Shown piece after piece: positions 21,501 to 32,023 of a DNA stretch of 64,000 nucleotides. The DNA comes from Oryza sativa Japonica Group (taxonomy: Eukaryota; Streptophyta; Magnoliopsida; Poales; Poaceae), in the NCBI RefSeq assembly GCF_034140825.1, contig NC_089039.1:26485001-26549000 (forward strand), in the 5' to 3' direction. Below the pieces are notes generated by a model that was not told where the DNA came from, searched no databases, and worked only from the letters and a program-made list of their open reading frames with translations. A program made the position numbers and the translations under genes. Position 1 is the stretch's first letter; each line of letters begins with the position of its first letter.

Positions 21501-23565
21501 TGTTGGTGAAGCAGCAACGTGACTTCACATTCTAGTGCTCAAGTCACAATGTTCTCACGTGAAAGTGGTTCATTGTATTCAAGATGATACTTGAAAGCAA
21601 GGTGAATTCATGTTTTAGAGGTACAAGAGGTTAGACTTGTTGTGTAGTTGATGACTTGATGTGTCTAACTGAGCGTATTATCTATATTAATTCGATGGCA
21701 TATGTTGCATGTAAAATTTATTAAGTGCAGAACGCCTGGGGATCTAGGAACAAGGTGTGGGACGGCGGGTATAGAAGGATTTTGATAAATGGAGTTTCTT
21801 TGCTTGAGCATTTTTTTGCAGATTCACCATAGAAAGTTGAGGGCATTCTGTACATGGTACTTCTGTGGTCAATAAATCAAACATGCATAGCGGATGTATA
21901 GTAACATGGCATAGCAAAAGAGTGGCGCATGTCATGTCAGGAGTCTAGTTCTTTTTAGTTCTGGCTTTCAGAAAAACTGTCTGCCACCTGGGAAGTTTAA
22001 AAACCTTAACAAGTCATGTAATTGCAGACCTGTGTAGGAACTTTCTTCATTTCTATTAATGGAAATGGGAGGCCATGCCTCTTGTTTTAAAAAAAAAATC
22101 AGAATAGTAGCGCTTGTGACAACTTGAGAAATAAAGCATGACCCCTATAGTATTCCAAGACAAAAAAACAACGGGTAGATGTAAAACAAGCCACATCGAG
22201 CTTAAGCAACACGATGATCTTTTACTCCCAAACCTTTAGTAGCATGGCACCAGCCGCAGGGCTTCAGAACAACTAACTTAACTGTGGAGGGGACTTTCCC
22301 CACAATGTATCTTTTGATAGCCAAGAGCGCGTTTTCGGCTTCCATGATCATAGGGCTACCTATACAACCACAGAAACCAACTTCGTGAACAGATAATCTA
22401 TCAGGGTGAACATAATCATCATGTATTGTGTCTAGGGTAAGACATTCAAGTGATGTTGCATTCTCAAGAATATGACAAGTTAACTCGATCATGCTCTTTG
22501 CAGAGCAAAAGCCAATGATATTCACATTCTTTATGTTGCCATGGATGGATCTTGGCATCTGCCTCAGATGTGAGGAATCTTCAGAAATCACATCATGCTC
22601 CATGCGAATCTGTGATACCTACATAGGAACAAGTAAAGCATACTTGAAGAAATGGTTCCACTATAGATAATAGATATATTTGCCGCATTAAATTCCAAAA
22701 AGGAAACACATGAAAATTTACTTACAATCAAAGTGAAAGTCTCCAAGACAGGAGACACGTCAATAAAATAAGCTAGAGAAAGATAATCATAAGCTGGGGA
22801 AAAGGCCCCATTGAATCCGATAAGATTAATCATCAAGCTCTTGAGGTGGAGGAATTTGAAAGGTGCAACTACTGTATTGACCTCCTGCACAAATAGCCAT
22901 ATTAATCATATTTCAAGGTAAGACCATTGCCATATGCACAATAGTGGTATCTAATGAGATCATCATATCATAATAATATACCTCACCAAATGAAGATATT
23001 ATGAGAGTTTCAATAGTTGGCACAATGGATGAAAGATTGGCACTGGCATAATGAACATTATTATACCGATAAAAGGATGATATGTGTAGTTTCTTCACTG
23101 CCAGTAAACCTCCATCTGATAGTCGTGCTAGATTACCATCATAATAGAAGGTTGAAAGATTTGGAGCTTTAACTTCCATCATTTGCAATGCTTTGCATTC
23201 ATACACTTCTAGGTCCTTAAGCTGTTGTAGCTTGCAAGGTATCCTGAGGTAGTTGAGCTCTTTGCAATGTTTGAGTGTCAACTGCTCTAAAGCAAAAGAA
23301 TTGGAAAGAAGGCACTCTAATTCGTCCCCAGTAATATGCACTTCACGCAGATGTAGTCTTCGCAAGAATTTAAGTCCACCAGTAGGACGGAAGGCACAGT
23401 AGCTAAGATGAATATGCTTAATCGAGTTTCCACCCCTATTGAATAAAATTGAGGAAGGGAAATTGTAGTACTTTGCATTGTACACTGGAAACTGCGTAAG
23501 ACTGAGTTCCTCAATTGCTGGTGTAATAGCAATATTGAGCCAACGGTCAAGATAACAGGTGTTGA

Positions 23566-25050
23566 TCTACTACTACTTAAAAAATAAGAGGTGCTTCCAT
23601 CGTCCGTCAAAAAAACCGGGTGAAAAAAAACCAGGCAGAAAAAACCAAGTTTTTCCGATCAAAAAAACCGGACGAAAAAAAAAGTCCGATCCAAAAATTC
23701 TTCAGATTATACTGTCCCTATTCAACAACATTGAAATTTATTTTGTATGTATAATTTGTTAAAGGAGCCAATTCATGTTCATGGTATTATATGACGACTA
23801 TAAAGATCATATATATGCATATACCGGTTTTATGTATTGCTGCGCCTTAATTTGTTTTATTTTTGAATACTCCGGTTATTAGTAGATTAGATACTGTCGT
23901 TGTAGCAGCAGCTCTGGGCTACCGCTGAGGTCAGTCGCCATGGCCATCCAAAGCATAAAATCATATTTTTTTAAAATCATATTTTTTATGATCCACGTAA
24001 ATATTGCATGACGGATCCATCGCCGCCGGATCTAGGGCGGGAGGGAGGTGACAGGGGAGGAGGGAGCCGCCGCCGCCACCGCCGACGGACCCACGCGCCG
24101 ACGCCGCCGACACCGCCATTGCCGCCGGATCTGGGGCAGGAGGGAGGCGAGAGGGGAGAAGGGAGCCGCCGCCGCCGCCGTATCCGCCCACAGCCGCCGC
24201 CACCATCGCCGGATCCACCCGCGGCTACCGCCGCCACCGCCACCACCGGCGGATCTGCCGCGGGAGGGAGGCTAGAGGGGGTGGAGGGAGCCGCCGCCGA
24301 CACCGCCCCCACCCTCGGATCCACTGCGGCCGCCACCAACCCGCGGCCGCCGACCCGAGAGGGAGAGGAGGAGGGGGGGGGGGGGGGGCGCCGCTCGCCA
24401 GTCGCTGCTCCACGCCGCCGCAGCCGCTCGGGGGAAGAATGCGGGGCGGCGGCTCTGCCATCGTCGCTCGGCGAGAGGGGGGAGGGGCGGGGGAGGGGAG
24501 AAAATGAATCCTAGGGTTAGGGTTTGGGTATGTTTATTTAGGTTAGGATTAATCTGGACCGTCCATTCGATCGGACGGCTCCAGCTGCTCCCACGTCGGG
24601 CCGCCGGCCTATTGGGCCACCGAATGGAGGATGCAAAATAGACATCAATGGAGAAAGGAAAAAGGCCAAACACATAGAATAGACAAAAGGGAGGGAATAT
24701 AAACTTTGCTATATTCAGCCCAAACATAGAAAGGAGGATTTTGATTTTTTTTTCCAATTAAATAATTATTAAATTATTTTTGTATTATTCAAAATTAGCA
24801 ATTAAGCTCTGATAATTCCAATAAAATTCTAAAAAGCGTAACTAATCATGGATAATTTAATAAAATTAAATTTAACCATGCAATTTTATTTTTCACACTT
24901 GCTTTACTTGTAAATTGATTTAATTATACACCTACGTACTTAAAAATACCAAATATTTTAATTAATTACATAATGTAAATTTTTCTTTAACTTTTTCTCA
25001 ATTTTTTGTTCCGTACACTTCCCGTTGCAACGCACGGGCACATTTGCTAG
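23566..25050 (+). mobile_element. Non-autonomous Helitron
   Basis: The 1,485-bp element begins TCTACTACTACTT, ends TTTGCTAG and lies exactly between A and T of the empty site ttgatcaaat, which copy B still shows. A short hairpin-forming sequence, cccgttgcaacgcacggg (25021-25038), sits 12 bp before the CTAG end, as in rice Helitrons. No Rep/helicase gene is present. The GC-rich middle (24.0-24.5 kb) holds three imperfect repeats and may be captured host sequence; I cannot name a source. Confidence 0.93.
24019..24300. repeat. Three imperfect GC-rich repeats inside the Helitron
   Basis: Units begin near 24021, 24121 and 24250. Each has a gatct..g(g/c)gggagggaggc/t core followed by ggaggagggagccgccgcc. 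The long frames across them on both strands are low-complexity Gly/Pro/Arg and are not believable proteins. Confidence 0.7.
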
Positions 25051-25306
25051 TCAAATTATAAGATTGAAGCCCGAATGTCCTCAAGCCAATGCCTGAGTGG
25101 TTTTTCATAATGTGATCAACTTTGTTGATGAGTTCCCTAACATTTTCCCTCCAATTGCCATTCATTCCCAGTGCTTTCTTACAGAAGATGAGGTTGGGAC
25201 GACATCTCCAAGAACATAGAAATGTGCTAGACACGCATGCAGCACGAGCAGCATCTCGCAGTGGCAATAAGGAATGTATATGATACCAGATGTCCTGAAA
25301 ACACAA

Positions 25307-26172
25307 GGATGGGAGAAAAATTCAACACCACATCTGTAAAGGCAAGTGAACCAGGATGCATGGGATGATGTTCCATTGAACAACAGAATCCTATAAAAGT
25401 TCATGTAGCAAGGAAACATAAACAAACATATAATTTCTGAATAGGGCATAAATAGTGCATCTGAGTACTCGACCAGGCGGAAACCATGTAATAAGAACGT
25501 AAAAACTAAAATAAGTAGCGGTTACATGAACGTGGTTAATTAAAATGGGTTCTATATTTGAGAAGATAAGATGAATCCAAAGGCTCCCTATAAGAATATA
25601 TACTAAACCACCATATGTAACGGAACTAGGAAGCATGATAACAAAAGCAATGCCCTAGTGTGAACGACAGAATCAACAAAAATGGGTAGGGGGATCATTT
25701 TCTTGTCTTGTATAAGTCATGGTGGAATTTTTTTACTTGCAATTATCTGAATGCCTTGCGTTTGCTAAATGTAAATGAACAATAAGGTCCTAATATTGTT
25801 TAAAACACATACATCACTACATTTTCTTTTATAATGGCATTTGAGAGTGATCAAGCATGCTAAAATTAATTCATACATAACAGTAATCTTGTCATATTGG
25901 AACCTTCGTCTGAAATTTTGATTTTAGAAAGCAATATAAGAAGAAAAACAATATGTGGAAGTTTTATATTGTGCATAAACAGACCCGGGATCCAGGGTAG
26001 CCTGTAAAAGATTGGGTCAGCCCAATGGTTGACTGAACTTTACTATTAGGGATGTGAAAAGAGCCGTACAAACAAAAGTAGTATTAAGAGAAGTGCAGCA
26101 TATGGTGGTTGGTGGTATATCCACCACCTTCTTTCTAAGAAGAAAAGGGGATACATGACGAGAAATTTATAC
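25307..26172. other. Intron of the copy A F-box gene
   Basis: This AT-rich stretch matches 42323-43203 of copy B almost base for base. I see no separate gene. Short frames are shared by both copies only because the duplication is recent. Confidence 0.6.
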
Positions 26173-26439
26173 CTATGGAAGGGAGACCCGTGGATTTCTC
26201 ATTCTTTTGACATCTTGGTTATCATCTTGTTGTTGGCAGGGTGAGCCCTTTCGTTTAGCCAATAAAGTAACCGATCCATCTGCTGTGCACATTAAGGTTA
26301 TGCATGCTAGGTACGAATGATAATGGAGTATAAAATAGAGAGTGCAATGCCACATGATAAATCTGCTTATGTTATACAACTATTGGGCAAAAACCATCCA
26401 AGTTGTCCTTTTGTGGAAGGCTCAATCAGAAACTAAGGA

Positions 26440-26710
26440 CAAGGATTTTGCATACGACTCAAATAATTATAGAAAAAATTGAAAAAATTTAGTAACATCG
26501 ATTGTAATGATATAAGTCTATACATAAACATGCATGACTAAATTTGATCTACAACGAGAGAAACAAAAATAATAAAATCAGATAGTGAATAGTACCATAC
26601 CGCGCAGATAAAATTTGTTATTTTTGTTTCTTCATATGTCGATCAAATTTAGACTTGCATGTTTGTATAGTGTCTATCTTATCAAATTTTTATATAACTG
26701 TTTAAATTAC
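26440..26710. mobile_element. Foldback MITE remnant
   Basis: The ends are inverted: left aattatagaaaaaattgaaaaaattt, right aaatttttatataactgtttaaatt, with internal inverted pieces around catgcatgactaaatttgatc and gatcaaatttagacttgcatg. It is present in both copies (also 43490-43760), so it predates the duplication. The layout resembles the foldback element at 29449. Confidence 0.6.
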
Positions 26711-27378
26711 ATGCATACACCAGGTGTAGAAAATACTTTCCCAGGACACTAAAGGAAGCAACGTTGTTGATACTTGTTGATGCCTACCAAAGTACTAAGG
26801 GGGTATTTAGATCCCACCTCAAAATTTTACACCCCGTCACATCGAACGTCTGAACACCTAAAGTAATCAGTTAGCTACTCTCAGCAAAGAAAAACCCAGC
26901 CTTTTTCTTTCTTCTCTCTCACAATAGCAGTATCTTCATCTAAAAAAAAAGGAATAGTTGTAAACTGAAGAAGCTATATATATGCCAGCCAGGACCAGGA
27001 ACGTGTACAAGATGGCATGCGATGCAACAAAGAGGCCAATGGAGCTAAGAGAGGGCTTAATTTACCACGAGCTTGGACCTGCCGCCGTCGCCGTCGCCGG
27101 GGCCGGGGCCGCCGCTGCGTCGACATGAGCCGCTTCAGCGACAGCAACCCCATGACCCCTCCCTCTCTTGGATCTGTGGTTCTTCCCGTTTGTTCGAAAA
27201 CCAACGGAGCCCCCGATCCGCCGCGCGCTCTCTCGAATTTTTAGCCACCCGCGCCGCGCGAGGGTGGGAGGAGAGGGGAACCGAACCGGACTCCCGCAGC
27301 CGTGACGACTGACGAGATCAGGAAACAACAAAACCGGCTGTTCCACGTGACCACGTCGTTGTTTGACGGTATTTTGTA

Positions 27379-27613
27379 CTCCCTCCGTTTCGTTTTATCT
27401 GACACCGTTGACTTTTTAGCACATGTTTGACCGTTCGTTTTATTCAAAAACTTTTGTGAAATATGTAAAACTATACGCATGCATAAAAGTATATTTACCA
27501 ATGAATCAAATGATAGGAAAATAATTAATAATTATTTAAATTTTTTGAATAAGATGAGCGGTCAAACATATGCTAAAAAGTCAACAGTGTCAAATAAAAC
27601 AAAACGGAGGGAG
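27379..27613. mobile_element. Stowaway MITE
   Basis: A 235-bp element with near-perfect long inverted ends (ctccctccgtttcgttttat and its complement), bounded by TA (27377-27378 and 27614-27615). It lies 20 bp outside the end of duplication copy A. Confidence 0.88.
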
Positions 27614-27872
27614 TACGTACTTATAAAATATAACCATATATATTGCATGTTTTAATGGCTATCTTCAGGAACCAATTTAGCTAGCAATGTCAATGTGCTA
27701 ATTAAGCCAGTTAATTAAATATTGATTCCTGTTTGGGCCATGCAAATGCATGCATGTGCTATGACGTACTGATCCACATAGCCTGTATACGTATGCATGT
27801 GTGCTCGGCTATACGTATAAAGATATATGTGTGTGCATGTACTGAGCTATAGAGAGCAAGCCAATAAATTAA

Positions 27873-28782
27873 GGGTTAATTGGATCCATGCCACTCGAAA
27901 TGTGGCAAATCAAAAAAATACCACACATATTCGCGATATCGGTTAGATACCACTGAAATTTTGGAAAATTGGATCCATGCCACTCCGTCACATTTTCCAT
28001 CATATTCTCTCACGCCGTCTCCGTTCCCCTTCCTTCCCCCACGTCGGCAGGCTACGGGGTGCCGCCGCGGTGCATGACGAGGCGGCCACCACTGTCGCCA
28101 TCGCCATGGTCGACATCCGGGCACCGCTCGCCGACCTCTCCCGCTCCAAGGACGCCGTCGCCGGGGACTCGTCGCCCCTCCGAGGATGCGGCGGCCACCA
28201 AGGACACGCCACCACGCAGCCGACGCCCTCCACTTTCTCGCCGCACGCCGTCGACGCCCTCCACGCGCTATTGGGACCCTCTCCCAGCTCGCCGTCGACA
28301 CCGTCCTCGCCGCCTTCGATCCGGCTCACCCGGACCTCCTCGATCTCCGTAGTAGGGGCGGCGAGGCCACCAACGCCACCTTCGATGACGACTGCTACTA
28401 CCACCACCGCACGACATGGATCCCGTGCGAGCTCGCCGCCATGTTCTTGGAGGCGCACAGGCGGAGGTGCCAAGCTCGTCGCGGATAGGCAATGGTGGCG
28501 TGTGGCCAGAGCGGGACGGCTTCGGCACCGAGCTGGAGGCCGCCGTGCTCGACTAGCCCCGGCGTCGGCTTCTCACCATGGCGTCGAGTGGAGCGGCGGC
28601 GGCGTCATCCACGCACGGGAAAGCAACGAAGTTGGCGCCGTGGATGGGGAGGGGATGGAAAACGTGACGGAGGGGCATGGATCCAATTTTCTAAAATTTC
28701 AGTGGCATCTGGCCGATATCGCGAATATGTGTGGCATTTTTTTAATTTGCCACATTTCAAGTGGCATGGATCCAATTAACCC
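27873..28782. mobile_element. MULE (Pack-MULE-like), family 1
   Basis: A 910-bp element with inverted ends of about 125 bp starting gggttaattggatccatgcc. It is flanked by a perfect 9-bp duplication, ATAAATTAA (27864-27872 and 28783-28791), the hallmark of Mutator-like elements. No transposase is present. The GC-rich middle (about 28000-28650) has several open frames; one reads LSQLAVDTVLAAFDPAHPDL, which looks protein-like but which I do not recognise. The element at 49486 has the same ends but a different middle. Confidence 0.92.
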
Positions 28783-28791
28783 ATAAATTAA

Positions 28792-29444
28792 TTAAGGTCT
28801 CACACATGCACGCGTGTGGTCGAGAGCTCCATCGACGGCCCAGCAGACCGGCAAACCAACAAGAATGGCAGCCCAGTCTAGCTAATACATGCATGCGCAT
28901 TCGTACACACCCTGGATGTGTACGCGTACGCGGCTATGCCTCATCTACAAGTTGATTGAAGCAACAAACCAATCAGAAGATAAGCACACGGTCAAGCTCT
29001 ATCCATCCAAACAAACTGCCGGATAGTATATATATCCATCGCGCGCGGCTGTGTGGAGATATCATCGGATCACGCAACCGTATAGAGGCTGGGTGGCGCC
29101 GGGTCTCGCGTAAGCCGCTACCGCCTATAAAAGGCACAGCTCGTCAGCCATAAAGGGGGAGGCAGAGATGGAGAACCACAACGGAGAAGAAGCAAATCAA
29201 TCTAACACAAGATAATACAGAGGCCGGGGCGGAAGCGCACGCCAACGACCAACGTGTGCGTCGCCGGCCGGTGGCAGCCAGCGGGCGCTCTGTGTCGGGC
29301 GCCGGTCGACGCTGGAAGATCAATCTACCCGGAGACGAAGGCTGCGACAAGATCGACGCCGCGCCGTCCAGGACGATCCCATCTAACATTGTCCAGTTCT
29401 TCTCATGTTTATCTCTCTCCCTCTATCTGGGGAAACTGTTTTAA
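28792..29444. other. Unresolved GC-rich flank, possible old element
   Basis: No gene was recognised. There is a TATA-like cctataaaag near 29125. A module at about 29150-29300 (gagaaccacaacgg, caacgtgtgcg) recurs at about 31365-31470 and 36715-36800, so these pieces probably belong to one old repeat-containing unit later cut up by insertions. Confidence 0.4.
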
Positions 29445-29448
29445 TCAC

Positions 29449-31219
29449 TCGAGGGGATATCCCCTCGTTCTTTGTATATCACTTAAATGGTTATGAAAAA
29501 AATTGAAAAAAATTAGGAAGGTATATGTAATATAACACTCCACAAACATGCAAGTTCAAATTCAACTTCTACATCTCGTAACGAAAAAAACAATCGTAAC
29601 GAAAAAAACAAATTGAACCGCAGCTAGTTAACGTATATTCAGAGTCAAATTTGTTTTTTTCGTTGCGAGATGTAGAAGTTGAATTTTTACTTGCATGTTT
29701 GTGGAGTGATATATCACATATGGAAAAAGTACGAATTACCCCCCTAAAGTATTGAGTGAGTACGAATTACCCCCCTAAATCTTAAAACCAGTCATTTTTC
29801 ACCCTCAACTATCGATATCGGACGAAAAACCCCCCCGAGCAGCTTTGCAAGCGGTTTTGGTCTACGTGGCAGCCCAGTCAGCAATTCTTTTCTTTTTAAA
29901 TCAGCGGGTCCACATGTCAGTCTCTCACCCTCTCTTTTACACCTCACCTCTCTCTCTCTCCAAAATACTCTCTCAGTGAGTGCAGTCACCTTGAGGACGA
30001 CGACGAGCAGAGCTCGGGCGACGAAGGGGGCGGCGGAGTTGGGGACGACGGGAGGAGCTCGGGACGATGGCGGGCAGAGTGGGCGGCAGCGAAGAGGGGG
30101 CCCGCAGCCACCGGCGCTCGAGGCGGCGGTGAGGGCGGAGTGGGCGGCGGCGAAGAGGGCTCCGGCAGCCACCGGCGCTCGGGACAGCGGTGAGGGCGGA
30201 GTGGGCGGCGGTGAAGAGGGCGCCTGCAGCTCCCGGTGTTCGGGACGGCGCTTAGGGCGGAGTGGGCGGCGACGAAGAGGGCCGTTTGGCGAGGAGGCCG
30301 TTGATGTCCCCGTGCTCCGCCATCCGCCACTCGCGGTCCAGCATCACGAGGCTGCTTGACTCGTCGTCCAGGGTGTCGGGCTTGATGCGGCCATGGCTGA
30401 CGACCTCGTCATCATCACCGTCTTCCACGACAACGAACGAGCTGCTCGCCCGCCACGACGCGAACAAGCTGAGCAGGCCCGCCGCCTCCGTTTCCCGCAC
30501 CAGCGCTCTCCGCCGAGCGACCTGTGCCCACGCCCGAGAGAGAGGGAGTCCCGGCGAGGAGGGAGCAGACCGCGAGCCACGGGCCGCCGCCTCGCCTCGC
30601 GCCCTCCCCGCGTTCCGCTGCTGCCCCCCGCGCACTGCCTGCCCATCCGCCACCGCGTGCCGCCGCCAACCGCCCGTCCGCGCGCGCCACTGCCCCCGCG
30701 CGTGCCCGCCCGTCCAGCCCCGCGTGCCGCCGCCCACAGCTCATCCGCCGCCGCGCACCGTCCGCCCGTCCGCCGTCTCTCGCCGCCAGCCGCACCTGCC
30801 GCTGCGGCTCGCGCCGCCGTCCGCCATTCCGCCGCCGCTCGCCGCCAGCCGCCCAGGCGCCCACCTCCTGCCCCCTGCACCGGATGTGTGTGAGAGAGAG
30901 AGAGCACGAAGAGAGAGAGGAAGAGGGGAAAGGGAGGTATGACATGTGGGTCCCACTTTTTTTTAAATAGGAAATGCTGACTGGATTGCCACGTAGGATA
31001 AAACCACTTTCGATTGGATCGAGGGGGGTAATTCGTCCGGTAATGAAAGTTTGGGGTGAGAAATGTCTGGTTTTAGAGTTCAGGGGTGTAATTCGGTCGA
31101 CCACGATAGTTCAGGGGGGTAATTCGTACTTTTTCCATCACATATTAATACATCTTCTTAAATTTTTTTAAATTTTTTTATAACCATTTGAATGACATGC
31201 AAATAACGAGGGGATATCC
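29449..31219. mobile_element. Foldback MITE split by a MULE
   Basis: The outer ends are inverted: gaggggatatcccctcg at the left and cgaggggatatcccctt at the right, followed inward by ttaaatggttat/ataaccatttgaa and A/T-rich arms. Without the inserted MULE (29722-31136 plus one target copy) about 350 bp remain, and most of that folds on itself. Exact ends and target duplication are uncertain. Confidence 0.65.
29722..31136. mobile_element. MULE (Pack-MULE-like), family 2
   Basis: A 1,415-bp element with ends ggaaaaagtacgaattaccc and its reverse complement. It is flanked by the 9-bp duplication ATCACATAT (29713-29721 and 31137-31145). The middle (about 29.98-30.9 kb) is very GC-rich with open frames on both strands and an internal run of three to four units reading roughly gccaccggcgctcg plus ggcggagtgggcggcg (30050-30290). 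There is no transposase. The cargo is probably captured host sequence of unknown source. Confidence 0.9.
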
Positions 31220-31222
31220 CCT

Positions 31223-31530
31223 TGAGGGATCAAAATCCTCTTCCATCTATCTGTCTCTCTGTGTGTTTCAGGTTTTCAGCACGTATATGCATCATGCATA
31301 TGGACCAGTCGTCATGGAGCCGCGGCCGGCTCTATGCATGGCGGCACTCGCGGAGGACAGGGGGGCACAGATGTAGAACCACGACGGCACACCAACGTGT
31401 GCGCGCCACCGGTGGCTGCCGGCCAGCAGCATCCGACGCTGGGCGAGGGTACAGGCAGCCACCCAAGAGACGGCGCCAGGCGATCGACAATCATTCAACT
31501 CCCATCGATCCATCCATCGGCGGCGGCTGC
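31223..31530. other. Unresolved flank with repeat module
   Basis: This stretch lies between the foldback MITE and the 67-bp tandem repeat. It holds the second copy of the caacgtgtgcg module. No gene was recognised. Confidence 0.4.
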
Positions 31531-31662
31531 GTAGAAGTAGAACACGGAGGCGAGCACGTACTCAGCCATCGCTATGGCACAAGCCTTGTTGACGTTCGTA
31601 GAAGTAGAACACGGAGGCGAGCACGTACTCAGCCATCGCTATGGCACAAGCCTTGTTGACGT
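31531..31662. repeat. 67-bp tandem duplication next to the Copia insertion
   Basis: Two adjacent, essentially identical units start gtagaagtagaacacgg at 31531 and 31598. The second ends exactly at the Copia element's target site GACGT. Confidence 0.85.
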
Positions 31663-32023
31663 TGTTGGAGTTGATTATTTTGCTAGCAATGGAACAGAGA
31701 AGGAGAACAGAGGAGAGAAGCTCTGTGTTTGTTTCACAAACTGGTTATGCTTTGCTCAAGTATTGCACGTTACATTGATTGTTGGACAGCAGCCTCACAT
31801 CTAGGACATGGCTGCCTATTTATAGGATGGCTAGGAACTTTTCTGAACACAACTAGTACTGGTACATGCATAAAAATACTAGAACTCACAAAGAACATAT
31901 TATTGTCTACACTACTCTAGAAATTTCACAGAGGAAGGACTTGCTCCTTGACTTTTGTTTCATGAGTAGTAGAGAGAGTTAGAGAGTAGGTTGGTATGTT
32001 CTAGAAATAAATTAACTCCAACA
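31663..32023 (-). repeat. 3' LTR of the Copia element
   Basis: 361 bp, tgttggag...ctccaaca, about 98 percent identical to the other LTR. Confidence 0.95.

Larger units (their letters stand above)
22202..27153 (-). pseudogene. Disabled F-box/LRR gene, duplicate of the gene at 40734-44531
   Basis: Exons equivalent to copy B can be placed: 27153-27066, about 26282-26173, a main exon split into 25297-25051 and 23565-about 22985, about 22884-22726 and 22612-22202. The F-box (DIWYHIHSLLPLRDAARAACV), the LRR region and the C-terminal FBD-like end are all still readable. Two lesions are visible. The last codon of the second exon reads TAG where copy B has GAG, and a 1,485-bp Helitron sits inside the main exon between YNL and the CYLDRWLNIAI block. 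The later exons stay open, which suggests recent death. A truncated or re-spliced product cannot be excluded. Confidence 0.8.
21183..27359. repeat. Segmental duplication, copy A
   Basis: This block is a direct repeat of 38208-44747. It starts at the shared ctgttgat and ends at the shared ccacgtcgt. Removing the Helitron leaves about 4.7 kb. In the last F-box exon I count about 6 differences in 417 bases from copy B, roughly 1.4 percent, so the duplication is young (order of one million years). It carries a disabled F-box gene. Confidence 0.9.

Noticed and set aside
24008-24514. Long frames in the Helitron middle
   Set aside because: Low-complexity Arg/Pro/Gly sequence on both strands over imperfect repeats.
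30262-30942. Frames up to 229 codons on both strands inside the family 2 MULE
   Set aside because: Open frames on both strands in very GC-rich sequence, with no domain and no codon pattern favouring one.
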